Positions 44,535 through 53,232 of a stretch of 64,000 nt of DNA are shown piece by piece. Below the pieces are notes generated by a model. That model ran no database searches and had not been told where the DNA came from. It saw only the letters and a program-made list of their open reading frames with translations. This DNA is from Actinomycetes bacterium (GTDB lineage Bacteria; Actinomycetota; Acidimicrobiia; Acidimicrobiales; JAMCPL01). The stretch lies in NCBI GenBank assembly GCA_021816935.1, contig JAKAWR010000010.1, positions 44,012 to 108,011 of the forward strand, given 5' to 3'. Within the stretch, counting starts at the first letter, position 1; the number at the start of each line of letters is the position of its first letter. The position numbers and the translations under genes were made by a program.

Positions 44535-45934
44535 TCGTGCCGTCCGGCAGGAGCGGCTCTGGCGGCTGGTACCATCCTGACGCGTCGCGGGCCCGGATAG
44601 AGCAGGCGAGATACACCTGGAACCAGCCGGTGAAGATCGGGAAGAGTCATCGGCTGCGAGGACTCTTCCGTCACCTGCTGCGCGTGCGGAGGGACGAGAG
44701 TGGATCGCTGATGGTGGTTCTGGCCGTCATATTCGTTGTCTCTCTGCTCGGTCTCGCTCTCGTGGGAAGGGTGTTCGGCGACCTGTCCAACTCGTTGGCA
44801 GTCTACGACGTACAGAGCGCGCGGGCACAGGCGCTGGCAGGGTTGTCTGATGCCATTTTCCGGCTCGATCAGCAGGTGCCGCCCTACCAGAGCTTCTGCG
44901 TGGGATCGTCATCGTCGTGCACCGTTGCGGTGGTACCGGCGGCGAGAGGGGTCCAGTACTCGGTAACCGTGGATCAGGCCACGGGGTCGAGCGCCACAAT
45001 CCTCTCCCAGGGCACTTCTCACGGGCACCACTACACGCTGAAAGCTACGGTGACGAGGGCCGTCAACTACCCGTTCCCCATCTTCGGGGTCTCGTCGGTC
45101 ACCCTGAACGGATCCAGCGGCACCACCAGTATCATTGCCACCGATCAGTACGGCAACGGCGACGGTGCCAATGCCGACCTCGGCAGTGACTCGAACGTGA
45201 CGTGTCACGGTTCGGGGTCCTACGGTACGCATCAGGTGACCTACGACGGCGGGTCATCGAACTGCCCGCACTGGGTTCAGGGGGCCGGGTCCTACGATCC
45301 CCAGCAGCCGGTGGCGACTTGCCCGGCTCCGACCGGGAGTTTCCCGCCCACGCCGTGCATGCCCTCGTCCTACCAGTCTTGCCCGAACAACGGGGATTTC
45401 AGCGGCACATCGTCGTCCCCTTATGTTCTGGAGCCGGGTGTCTACGACTGCCCGAACGGGGTCAACTTCAGCGGTACCGTGAACATCGACTACTCGTCGA
45501 CGGTGAACGACGGGCAGGTGCAGATCTACGTGCTCCCAAGTACCGGCAACGCCACAGTCTCGATGGCTGGGTCGACGGTAAACCAGTGGCAGGTCCCACC
45601 CTCGAGTTCGTCTCCGGGTGTTGTGGGAGATCCGGTCGACCTGCAGGTCTACGTCTCGGGGGGAGGTAGCATCGACATGGGCAGCGGGTCGAATGTCGGC
45701 GGCTTCAACGGCATGATTTATGCACCGGGCATGTCAGCGACGGTGAACGGGGGTCAGCTCAACCTGACGGGAGCGTTCGTGCTCAACCAGTTCGTTGTCA
45801 ACGGCAACCCGAACCTCACAGTTCATTACGATTACCGCCAGGAGGAACTCGGCTCCGCGGGCTGGAGCGAATCGGGAACGGTACAGATTCCCGATTCTTC
45901 GTTCACGCCGACGCCGACGCCGACGCCGGCGTGA
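44531..45934 (+). CDS. Pilus-associated membrane-anchored protein (PilX-like, DUF7305-type C-terminus)
   Basis: GTG 44531 overlaps the stop of the small ORF. A basic cytoplasmic leader with WNQPVKI is followed by DESG then SLMVVLAVIFVVSLLGLALV, a prepilin-like helix that lacks the Glu at +5. The large exported domain has CPNNGDF, VLEPGVYDCPNGVNFSGTVN, and a beta-helix-like end (VGGFNGMIYAPGMSATVNGG, GQLNLTGAFVLNQFVVNG), resembling the DUF7305-type choice-of-anchor domain seen in bacterial PilX-like proteins. The C-terminus is TPTPTPTP. It would sit at the pilus base or tip with the two minor pilins. Confidence 0.78.
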   Translation: MIVPSGRSGSGGWYHPDASRARIEQARYTWNQPVKIGKSHRLRGLFRHLLRVRRDESGSLMVVLAVIFVVSLLGLALVGRVFGDLSNSLAVYDVQSARAQALAGLSDAIFRLDQQVPPYQSFCVGSSSSCTVAVVPAARGVQYSVTVDQATGSSATILSQGTSHGHHYTLKATVTRAVNYPFPIFGVSSVTLNGSSGTTSIIATDQYGNGDGANADLGSDSNVTCHGSGSYGTHQVTYDGGSSNCPHWVQGAGSYDPQQPVATCPAPTGSFPPTPCMPSSYQSCPNNGDFSGTSSSPYVLEPGVYDCPNGVNFSGTVNIDYSSTVNDGQVQIYVLPSTGNATVSMAGSTVNQWQVPPSSSSPGVVGDPVDLQVYVSGGGSIDMGSGSNVGGFNGMIYAPGMSATVNGGQLNLTGAFVLNQFVVNGNPNLTVHYDYRQEELGSAGWSESGTVQIPDSSFTPTPTPTPA

Positions 45935-46209
45935 GGTTGTGAGGGCCCGGCCGGGCGGGGGCGGCAGGCGGGAGCGCCGGCCGGTTCATGATTTGGCAGG
46001 TAGGTGGAGGGCGTTGCGGGCTGCGATCGGGAACGGTTCTTCGGATGAAGTACTCGTCGATGCCGGCTTCTTGCCAGTGGAGGGTGAGTCCCATTGACAT
46101 CGGTGGTGCTTTGCCGTTCTTTGGGCTCGAGCGTCTACAGGATGCTTGAGCCCCGAACGTGGGACGCGGGGCAGCCCCCAGATTGCCAGGCCCCAGGAAC
46201 TGGTAGCTT

Positions 46210-46653
46210 GTGGTCGTGGCAGATCTACAGGTTGTCGACGTCGAGGACTTTATTCCGCACCGGCCACCGTTCCTTCTCGTCACGTCGGTAACCGAGCTGG
46301 TGCCCGGACGCGAAGCGCGCGGCTTCTGGCAACTTACGGGCGAGGAGGACTTCTTCAAAGGTCATTTTCCCGGCAGGCCGACCCTGCCCGGTGTTCTGAT
46401 GGTCGAGTCGCTCGCGCAGCTCGGCGCGGTCGCAGTGCTGGCAATGCCCGAGTATGCAGGCTCTATCCCGCTATTCGGTGGCATCGACCGGGCTCGTTTC
46501 CGGCGCCAGGTCGTCCCTGGCGACCGGCTCGATCTAGCTGTGAGGATGGACCGCCTTTCATCGAGGGGAGGGCGCGGATCAGGTACAGCGAGCGTTGGGG
46601 GCGAGGCGGCCTGCCAGGTCGACCTACTGTTCGTCATAGCGCCCGCTCGATGA
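46210..46653 (+). CDS. fabZ: 3-hydroxyacyl-ACP dehydratase FabZ-like protein
   Basis: The 147-residue protein has the hotdog-fold FabZ signature: VEDFIPHRPPFLLVTSVTEL and then FFKGHFPGRPTLPGVLMVES with the catalytic His in GHFPG and Glu in MVESLAQ. It dehydrates 3-hydroxyacyl-ACP in type II fatty acid synthesis. GTG 46210 is used; the 275-bp upstream (45935-46209) holds only low-complexity and a minus-strand frame of unknown meaning. The short linker GGRGSGTASVGG near the end is atypical. Confidence 0.88.
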   Translation: MVVADLQVVDVEDFIPHRPPFLLVTSVTELVPGREARGFWQLTGEEDFFKGHFPGRPTLPGVLMVESLAQLGAVAVLAMPEYAGSIPLFGGIDRARFRRQVVPGDRLDLAVRMDRLSSRGGRGSGTASVGGEAACQVDLLFVIAPAR

Positions 46654-46808
46654 GCGGCAACGTGGCGTGGGCCGGTGTGGGATGAGAGATGTCGAGCCCT
46701 CCTGCATCTCCTGCTTGCCGACCGGCAAGGAGTCTTCTCACCGGAGTGGTGATCCGGAGAACGCGAAATGATCGGCAGAGCAGGTGGCCAGTTGGGGTGG
46801 GTCCTGCC

Positions 46809-47606
46809 ATGAGCGAGGTGCGACTTGCAACCTGGAACGTCAACTCGTTGCGGGCTCGTATGGACCGCGTTGTGGAGTGGATCTCGTATGCACGCCCTGA
46901 TGTCCTATGTCTCCAGGAGACGAAAATGCAAGACAGGGACTTCCCGGCACACGATCTGGCCGATCTCGGCTACGAGGCCGTCCATCACGGTGACGGGGGC
47001 TGGAACGGTGTGGCCATTCTCTCGGCGGCGGGTATCGCAGGTGTCAGGATCGGCTTTGGCGACGGTGCGGACGACGAGATGGGCTGCAGGATCGTCTCGG
47101 CGGAATGTGGCGAAATCAGGGTGTTCTCAGTGTACGTGCCGAACGGCAGGGAAGTGGGGAGCGAGTTCTACTACGCGAAGCTCGAATGGCTCGGCTCCCT
47201 TCAGCGAATGCTGGCGAAGGAGTGGGACCAGCGGGAAGCGCTGGCGGTGTGCGGGGACTTCAATGTGGCACCCGACGATCGGGACGTGTGGAATCCGGCG
47301 GCTTTCGAGGGTGCCACCCATGTGACGGAACCGGAGCGGGACGCCCTTGGTCTCCTTGGCCGGTGGGGGCTCGTGGATCTTTTCAGGCTACACAACAAGG
47401 CGGATGGGCTCTTCAGCTGGTGGGACTACAGGGGCGGTGCGTTCCATAAGCACCAGGGCATGCGGATCGATCTGATCCTCGGGACGGCACCCCTCGCCTC
47501 CTGGTGCACCGCTTCCATCGTGGACCGGCAGGCCCGTAAAGGCCCTCAGCCGTCGGATCATGCACCGGTGATGGTCTACCTGGATCCTGGTAGGGGTGGC
47601 TCGTGA
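46809..47606 (+). CDS. xth: Exodeoxyribonuclease III family AP endonuclease
   Basis: The ~265-residue nuclease has the ExoIII/Ape1 motifs: LATWNVNSLRARMDRVVEW, the metal Glu in CLQETK, GWNGVAILS, the catalytic CGDFNVAPDDRDVW, and DHAPVMV at the end with WWDYRGGAFHKHQGMRIDLI before it. It cuts DNA at abasic sites and trims 3' ends in base-excision repair. ATG 46809 (MSEVRLATWN) is chosen because it matches the family N-terminus; the frame is open upstream to 46689. Confidence 0.94.
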   Translation: MSEVRLATWNVNSLRARMDRVVEWISYARPDVLCLQETKMQDRDFPAHDLADLGYEAVHHGDGGWNGVAILSAAGIAGVRIGFGDGADDEMGCRIVSAECGEIRVFSVYVPNGREVGSEFYYAKLEWLGSLQRMLAKEWDQREALAVCGDFNVAPDDRDVWNPAAFEGATHVTEPERDALGLLGRWGLVDLFRLHNKADGLFSWWDYRGGAFHKHQGMRIDLILGTAPLASWCTASIVDRQARKGPQPSDHAPVMVYLDPGRGGS

Positions 47607-47665
47607 GGTTGTTGAGGGCAGCGTTGCAGGCAGCGGCGCGGGCAGGCTGGTAGGGAGGGCGAAGG

Positions 47666-48469
47666 ATGCTCCAGGTGTATCTGTCGGGCCGGCTGTTCGG
47701 GGCCAGGTTCGGTGAGGGCCCCGTGAGGGTTGTTGCACTTCATGGATGGGGAAGGAGCCACCGCGACTACGAGCCTGCATTCGGGCGTGGGATCGTAGAC
47801 GAGGGCCTGGCGCCAATCCCAGCTTCAGTGGTTGCCGTTGATCTGCCCGGGTTCGGCGCCTCGCCGCCTCCGGTGGAACCGTGGTCCACTGCCGGCTACG
47901 GGCAGCTGATTGCGGATCTCATCGAGGAGGTGGCGACCGATTCCGTCGTCGTGGTCGGTCATTCCTTCGGCGGGCGGGTGGCGGCGCGCCTTGCGGCTTC
48001 GAGAGGCGACCTGGTGGCGGGCCTGGTACTTGCCGGCGTTCCACTCAGGCTCGCGGGGGCCGGGGCCGGCCGGCCGGTGCGACGGCCTGCAGTCCGTTTC
48101 CGGGTCGCGCGCTCCCTCAGCAGGTGGGGCCTCGTTTCTGAGGGGACGATGGAGCGGGCCCGCCGCCGCTACGGCTCTGCCGACTATGGTGCCGCATCCG
48201 GTGTAATGAGGGAGGTTCTGGTGCGTACCGTGCAGGAGGTGTACGACGACGATCTGGCCCGGATTGCCTGCCCGGTGGAGATCGTCTGGGGGGAGAACGA
48301 CACCGAGGTGGGCGTTGAAAGTGCCCGCTTGCTGGCCGGGGTCCTGAAGAGGTCACGCCTTAGGGTCGTTCCGGGTGCCGGACACCTGATCCCGACCGAG
48401 GTACCGGGCGCATTGCTTGGCACGACCGTGGAGGTGCTCGAGGAGGCCGGCATTGGCCGCTGCCACTAA
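47666..48469 (+). CDS. Alpha/beta-hydrolase fold protein
   Basis: The 267-residue enzyme has VVALHGWGRSHRDYEPAFG (oxyanion), DLPGFGASPPP, VVVVGHSFGGRVAARLAA (nucleophile Ser), VEIVWGENDTEVG (Asp) and VVPGAGHLIPTEVP (His). It resembles small serine esterases and MhpC-like hydrolases. The substrate is unknown. Its C-terminal end overlaps the start of the next gene by 17 bases, in a different frame, suggesting a two-gene operon with the MurF-like ligase. Confidence 0.87.
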   Translation: MLQVYLSGRLFGARFGEGPVRVVALHGWGRSHRDYEPAFGRGIVDEGLAPIPASVVAVDLPGFGASPPPVEPWSTAGYGQLIADLIEEVATDSVVVVGHSFGGRVAARLAASRGDLVAGLVLAGVPLRLAGAGAGRPVRRPAVRFRVARSLSRWGLVSEGTMERARRRYGSADYGAASGVMREVLVRTVQEVYDDDLARIACPVEIVWGENDTEVGVESARLLAGVLKRSRLRVVPGAGHLIPTEVPGALLGTTVEVLEEAGIGRCH

Positions 48470-50231
48470 TTGGCTTCCTGCTGCGGTCGACCTGGTTGCG
48501 CTTGGGCCCGCGCTCGCTCGTTGGCTGCGGGTGGCTCAGCGCGAACACTACATACCGGAGTCCGCGTCAACCTTCGCAATTCGCTGGTGGGGCTCATCGG
48601 CCATGAATGCCGGACTCATGGTATTGGGATGCGCCGGGATTGTCTTCGCCGCCTTCTGGCCGCTGGCTGCGTTGGCGGCAGGTGTGGCAGGCATCCTCGG
48701 TCCGGTGGGTCTGACCATTAGAGGCAGGACGGCACCGCTTCGATGGACGAGGAGGCTGCGTACCCTAGCGGCGGTTACTGCCTTGGTTCTGGGAGGTGTG
48801 ATGGTTGCCGGTGCGGCTTTCGGGCGCGAAGCGGTAGTGGGAGCGGCGCTCGTTATGGGAGTTCCTGCAGCCGTGGACCTGGCATGTTATATCAGCCTTC
48901 CCTTCGAGTCGCTTCTGCTAAAGCGGCACTTGAGGCGAGCGGCTGCGCGGCTGGCAAAGGTCGGGCTACGGATTGTTGCAGTTACCGGTTCCTACGGTAA
49001 GACCTCGACGAAGCTGTACGTTGCCCACCTACTGGCGGGCACCCGGTCGACAGTCGCAACCCCGGGCAGTTACAACAATCTGGCGGGCCTGGCGAGGACG
49101 GTGAACGAGCAGGTAGGAGACGGCACGGAGGTTCTTGTCGCCGAGATGGGGGCTTACCGGCCGGGCGAGATAAGGGAGCTGTGCAATTGGTTCCCTCCCG
49201 ACGTGGCGGTTATCACCGCAGTGGGACCAGTGCACCTCGAGCGGTTCAGGACCGAGGAGAGGGTGCTCGCCGCGAAGTCGGAGATCGCCGAGAAGGCCCC
49301 GGTAGTGGTGCTCCAGGTGGACGATAAGCGTCTGGCGGCGCTTGCCAGTGCGCTCGAAGCCAGCGGGAAGAGGGTTGTCAGGTGTTCCGGGGGCAACCCG
49401 GGGGGCGGCCTGGAGGGCGGTCGGGAAGTGCGGGATACCGACGTCGCCGTCCTCGTTCAGGAGGGCACTGTGCAGGGCACCCGCGGCGCCCAAGGCGAAA
49501 GCAGCTCGAAATTGGCCGATGGAGAGCCGATCCGGCGTTATTCGGTCTTCGTGGAAGGCAAGTTGATCGGCGATGGCTTAGCAATCGAAGGAAGCCCTTC
49601 CAACGTGGCCTGCGCTGCGGGTGTGGCTGTCGCTATGGGGCTCAGCGGGCAGGAAATTGCCGGACTTGCCGGCTCACTTCCTCAGCCGGCCCATCGGCTG
49701 GAGGTTGTAGCGTCGGCTGGAGGTTGTATGGTCCTCGACGACACATACAACTCCAATCCCGCCGGCTGCCGTGAGGCTCTGCGGCGCCTTGGTCAAGTGG
49801 CTGGCGGAAGCGGCCGTGAGAACGGTCGTGTAGTTGTAGTGACCCCGGGGATGGTGGAGCTCGGCCGTATCCAGGCCGAGGAGAACGAGCGCTTCGGTAA
49901 AGTTGCCGCCGAGGTGGCGACCGATCTGCTCGTAGTGGGCAGGACGAACCGGAGCGCCCTCCTTGCCGGAGCGCGGCGGGCCGGAGCTATCGGCGAGGCG
50001 GTGGGACCGTCTGAGGGCTCGGGGGCGCCCAGGGCGACAGAGCATCAGGCGGCAACAGCCGAGGCACGGCTCGGAGAAGATGCCTCCGACCCGGGCTCCG
50101 GGATCTCTCATCGCCAGTGCCGGGTCCGTACGGTGGCGACCCGCGATGACGCGGTGCGATGGGCGAGGGAGAACCTCGGCCCGGGCGACGTGGTCCTATA
50201 CGAGAACGATCTGCCGGACCACTACCCGTAG
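48453..50231 (+). CDS. Membrane-anchored MurF-like ligase
   Basis: The C-terminal ~450 residues are a Mur ligase: ATP loop VAVTGSYGKTSTKLYVAHLL, DVAVITAVGPVHLERF, and the ADP/substrate LDDTYNSNPAGCREALRRLG of MurF (D-Ala-D-Ala adding enzyme). The first ~140 residues hold three to four membrane helices (for example MVLGCAGIVFAAFWPLAALA and VTALVLGGVMVAGAAFG), absent from ordinary MurF. The enzyme would thus work at the membrane. Start TTG 48453 overlaps the hydrolase gene. No standard dcw neighbours are seen. The segment around residue 320 is a low-complexity insertion. Confidence 0.83.
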   Translation: MAAATNWLPAAVDLVALGPALARWLRVAQREHYIPESASTFAIRWWGSSAMNAGLMVLGCAGIVFAAFWPLAALAAGVAGILGPVGLTIRGRTAPLRWTRRLRTLAAVTALVLGGVMVAGAAFGREAVVGAALVMGVPAAVDLACYISLPFESLLLKRHLRRAAARLAKVGLRIVAVTGSYGKTSTKLYVAHLLAGTRSTVATPGSYNNLAGLARTVNEQVGDGTEVLVAEMGAYRPGEIRELCNWFPPDVAVITAVGPVHLERFRTEERVLAAKSEIAEKAPVVVLQVDDKRLAALASALEASGKRVVRCSGGNPGGGLEGGREVRDTDVAVLVQEGTVQGTRGAQGESSSKLADGEPIRRYSVFVEGKLIGDGLAIEGSPSNVACAAGVAVAMGLSGQEIAGLAGSLPQPAHRLEVVASAGGCMVLDDTYNSNPAGCREALRRLGQVAGGSGRENGRVVVVTPGMVELGRIQAEENERFGKVAAEVATDLLVVGRTNRSALLAGARRAGAIGEAVGPSEGSGAPRATEHQAATAEARLGEDASDPGSGISHRQCRVRTVATRDDAVRWARENLGPGDVVLYENDLPDHYP

Positions 50232-50321
50232 CCAGGCCGCACTCGGCTCGGCAAGCTCCACCTCCCGCCGGGGCCGGTCACGCAGGCAGGGCGGCCGGCA
50301 AGAGCAGCCGCGCCGCCGCGC

Positions 50322-50969
50322 TCAGCTTTCCCTGTCGATGGCCCTGTCGATGGCGTCCCGTAGCTCCCGTGCCGCCTTCGCCGGATCTGGCGCCTCGGTC
50401 AGGTATCGCACAACGACAAAATGTCGCACCCCGGCAGTGGCCAGAGCGGGAACAGTCGCAGGGCTAACGCCACCGGTCACGAATACCGGTACCGTTGACG
50501 TCTCGACCGCGGTTTCGATGTAGGCAAACCCCGTCCCCGGTCGTCCCGGCTTTGTCGGTGTCGGCTCCACAGGCCCCGCTGAGATGTAATCGACGGGCTC
50601 CGTTGCCGCGCGCTCGAGCTCCGCGACGGTGTGTGTGGAACGCCCGATGATGGCGTGCGGGCCAAGGATCGACCGGGCCGTAACAGGCGAGACGTCGTCC
50701 TGGCCCACATGCACGCCTGCGGTTCCGACCTGCAGTGCTATGTCCGGCCTGTCGTTCACTATCAACGGGACGGCGAAGTCAGAGCATATCCGGAGGCAAC
50801 GATCGGCCACACCGGCCAGGTTGCGAGCGTCCAGTTGCTTGTCGCGCAGCTGTACCAGGTCAACACCGCCGGTGATGCAGGACGGCAGGAAGCTGTCGAT
50901 GTCCGGCCGAGCGGGAAGGCAGAGGTAGAGGCTGCGATCCGCGACGGTACGTGCGGAAAGGTCGTTCAT
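50322..50969 (-). CDS. thiE: Thiamine phosphate synthase
   Basis: The 215-residue protein fits ThiE: GVDLVQLRDKQLDARNL (pyrophosphate), VPLIVNDRPDIALQVGTAGV, HVGQDDVSPVTARSILG and IIGRSTHTVAELERA, with YISAGPVEPTPTKPGRPGTG binding thiazole phosphate. It joins HMP-PP and thiazole phosphate to thiamine phosphate. No other thiamine gene is near. Confidence 0.93.
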   Translation of the reverse strand: MNDLSARTVADRSLYLCLPARPDIDSFLPSCITGGVDLVQLRDKQLDARNLAGVADRCLRICSDFAVPLIVNDRPDIALQVGTAGVHVGQDDVSPVTARSILGPHAIIGRSTHTVAELERAATEPVDYISAGPVEPTPTKPGRPGTGFAYIETAVETSTVPVFVTGGVSPATVPALATAGVRHFVVVRYLTEAPDPAKAARELRDAIDRAIDRES

Positions 50970-51324
50970 GGCTACAGGTTATTCGTGTTATCGGACTCTC
51001 TTGTTCTCCCTCTCGAGCGTTCTGCTCACCGTCTCACTGGCATTGCAATCTTGCCTCCGTGCCGGCACTCCAGCCTCCGCCGGCCCTCCGGCCGGGCTTT
51101 GCGTGGCTTCGCCCCTGTCCTGTACTCGAACGTCCACCGGACGTTCTCGTTTCTCCGCCTTGCCCTACTCGCCTGGATGAACGAAACTGGCTGTGGCTGC
51201 GCCGCTGCCATTCCTCTCGACGGTACAGCGGACCGTCTCATCCAACCTCCCGATCTGCTGAGGCTCTTACGGGGTTTGATACTTGGTCAGGACCTGACCC
51301 GAGCGAGAGCAGCTACACGGTGTG
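50970..51324. other. Intergenic region with a hairpin and repeat E
   Basis: This 355-bp gap between thiE and the HEAT/LRV gene has no recognised gene. It contains a perfect 8-bp hairpin GAACGTCC/GGACGTTC at 51129-51147 and the palindromic repeat at 51217-51244, and ends at a promoter at 51325. Confidence 0.6.
51217..51244. repeat. Palindromic 28-bp repeat E (inverted copy at 63091)
   Basis: The sequence holds GACGGT and ACCGTC arms around CAGCGG-like bases, followed by TCATCCA. It matches 63091-63118 on the other strand at 27 of 28 positions. The ACCGTCTCAT part also occurs in the ends of repeat copies B and C. Confidence 0.8.
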
Positions 51325-51354
51325 TTGATACCGGCGCAACGCGTGTGGTACAAT
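51325..51354 (+). promoter_or_regulatory. Promoter of the HEAT/LRV repeat gene
   Basis: TTGATA (51325-51330) and TACAAT (51349-51354) are spaced by 18 bp, the best promoter in this half of the window. A ~25-base leader then leads to ATG 51384, with AGAGAGG in between. Confidence 0.7.
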
Positions 51355-51383
51355 GCTACCGAGGAGGTAGAGAGAGGTCGGAT

Positions 51384-52334
51384 ATGACTGATACCTACGA
51401 TCTGCATGAGCTGATGGGAGTGATCAGGCGCGCGGTTAGCGAGGATCAGGCCAAGAGGCGCCGGGCCGCATCGGCTCCGGAGGCGACTCCCTTTATTCTG
51501 GCAGTATTGGCGATGGACGTGGAGGAACGGGTCCGTGAAGCGGTAGCAGCCAACACGAGTTCGCCCAGCATTGTTCTTTCACACCTGTTGCACGATCCGA
51601 GTGAGAAGGTCCGTGCTGCGTTGGCGTCGAACCCGACCGTCGGTGCGGACATTGCGGAAGAGCTCGCCAAGGACCGGTCGTACCTTGTGAGGGTGGCACT
51701 TGCAGGCAACAGGGTTACCGGCCCGGCGCTTCTCGGCTACCTTATTGCTGACCCAAGCTGGCAGGTTAGGGAAAAGGTCGTAATGCATCGGAACGCCGAC
51801 GCGGCGATCCTGTCGAGCCTTGCAGAAGACGATTCCGCGGACGTCCGGCGTGCGGTAGCCAGGAACCCCCTGACACCTCTCACCTGGTTGCGGGAGCTGG
51901 CGATGGATGGAGACCGCTCGGTACGGATGGGTGCGTTCGGTAACGAAGCTGCCGACCAAGACGTGCGCCAGGCTGCGGAAGGTGGCATGGCGGGTCGTAT
52001 AACGGACAGTCATCCAGCTGCTAACCCTTCAACTGATCCCCGTTCACTGGAGTCAATGTGCGAGAGCGAGAACTGGGTGATCCGGCAGGGAGTGGCGATG
52101 AATCCGGGCGCGCCGAAAGACGTGCTGATGAAGCTGGCCAAAGATCGCAATTGGCAGGTGAGACGGGGGGTCGCTGCCAATGCGAAGGCTCCGAAGGAGG
52201 TGCTCTTGGTGCTCGCTTCCGATGCCAATCATGATGTGTGCCAGGCGGTTGCTAATAATGCCTCTACGCCGGCGGAGATCCTGGCGATAGCGCTCGCCGG
52301 GCTGGGACGGCGGACGACAGTTGGCGTTATTTGA
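51384..52334 (+). CDS. HEAT / leucine-rich-repeat-variant protein
   Basis: The 316-residue protein is built of tandem ~22-25-residue units with the consensus L(A/V).D....VR.AVA.N...P...L: examples are LAMDVEERVREAVAANTSSP, LAKDRSYLVRVALAGNRVTG, LAEDDSADVRRAVARNPLTP and LAKDRNWQVRRGVAANAKAP. Such helical-repeat (LRV/HEAT-like) solenoids bind other proteins; no enzymatic motif is present. It is cytoplasmic (no signal peptide). Start ATG 51384 has a purine-rich leader and its own strong promoter. It is convergent to the DtxR-family gene. Confidence 0.85.
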   Translation: MTDTYDLHELMGVIRRAVSEDQAKRRRAASAPEATPFILAVLAMDVEERVREAVAANTSSPSIVLSHLLHDPSEKVRAALASNPTVGADIAEELAKDRSYLVRVALAGNRVTGPALLGYLIADPSWQVREKVVMHRNADAAILSSLAEDDSADVRRAVARNPLTPLTWLRELAMDGDRSVRMGAFGNEAADQDVRQAAEGGMAGRITDSHPAANPSTDPRSLESMCESENWVIRQGVAMNPGAPKDVLMKLAKDRNWQVRRGVAANAKAPKEVLLVLASDANHDVCQAVANNASTPAEILAIALAGLGRRTTVGVI

Positions 52335-52356
52335 ATCTTCGCCGCGCTGTAGCCGG

Positions 52357-53232
52357 TCAGGTTGTTGCGGTTTTTGGGGGGCGCAAGCGCCGGCTTGACG
52401 TCCCTGTAGAGGCTCGGCGATGCACCGCCGGAGAGGGCGTGGGCGTTTCTCCCAATGGGGTCGACAGGTACACCCTCCTAGCCATCCAGGGGCTTACGAT
52501 GACGGCTTCACTTCCGCGTTCTAGGGTCACGTGGCCGTCGCCGGATCTCGCCAGCACTGCAACGGCAGTACCGGGGATCAACCCGTGGTTGGAAAGGAAG
52601 GCCAGGTTCTCCGAATCGGCTTCGATCTCTTCCGTGACCCGCCGGATGACATAAGAGCGTCCCGCGGCCGGCTCGATATCGGAGAGAGGCATGTGACCGG
52701 AGAACGATTGGAGCGTGTCGCGCCGATTTGCTGGAACGGCTGTCGCCGCCGTTGTGGCGTCAGCCGTTCCGCTGCTCCTCCTATTCCGCTCGCTGCCGCG
52801 AGACCCGGCGTCCCGGACGGCCTGGCGAGCTACGGGGATAGGGTTGCCGTGCGGGCAGGTCCCAGGATTACCAAGCAGTTCGACAAGCTTTCCCTCCACT
52901 TCGTCGGAGATTGCATGCTCCCAGCGCCCCGCCTCGGCGTGAGCCTTGTGCCACTCGAGCCCGATCACGTCTACCAAGAGCCGTTCGGCGAGCCGGTGCT
53001 TTCGAACAACGCCTTCCGCTCGGGCAAGACCTTCGGAAGTGAAGTTGACGATCCTGCCCTTCCGCGTTATGTAACTTGCCTCGGCCAAGCGCTCCAGCAT
53101 CTCGGACACCGACGGTGCCGAGCGGCCGAGCCGTTGGGCGATGCGAGCCTGTATGACCGGGGTCCCCTCTTCCCATATACAGTAGATCGTCTCTAGATAC
53201 TCTTCGAGCGGAGGATGAACCTCTTCGGTCAC
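52357..53232 (-). CDS. DtxR/MntR-family metal-dependent transcriptional regulator
   Basis: The N-terminal ~75 residues form a winged helix (LEEYLETIYCIWEEGTPVIQ, RIAQRLGRSAPSVSEMLERL) typical of DtxR/IdeR/MntR, followed by the dimerisation and metal-binding helices with HRLAERLLVDVIGLEWHKAH, a Glu in EAGRWEHAIS and CPHGNPIP. After an unusual ~45-residue Arg/Ser/Thr-rich insertion comes an SH3-like FeoA-type domain (LSDIEPAAGRSYVIRRVTEE...). It probably represses iron or manganese uptake genes when metal is present. The C-terminal tail is basic. Start ATG 53232 matches the family. Confidence 0.9.
   Translation of the reverse strand: MTEEVHPPLEEYLETIYCIWEEGTPVIQARIAQRLGRSAPSVSEMLERLAEASYITRKGRIVNFTSEGLARAEGVVRKHRLAERLLVDVIGLEWHKAHAEAGRWEHAISDEVEGKLVELLGNPGTCPHGNPIPVARQAVRDAGSRGSERNRRSSGTADATTAATAVPANRRDTLQSFSGHMPLSDIEPAAGRSYVIRRVTEEIEADSENLAFLSNHGLIPGTAVAVLARSGDGHVTLERGSEAVIVSPWMARRVYLSTPLGETPTPSPAVHRRASTGTSSRRLRPPKTATT

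Noticed and set aside
45935..46209. Minus-strand frame with MGLTLHWQEAGIDEYFIRRT
   Set aside because: It looks protein-like for ~25 residues and could be a transposase or other remnant, but no family could be named and the frame runs into low-complexity sequence.
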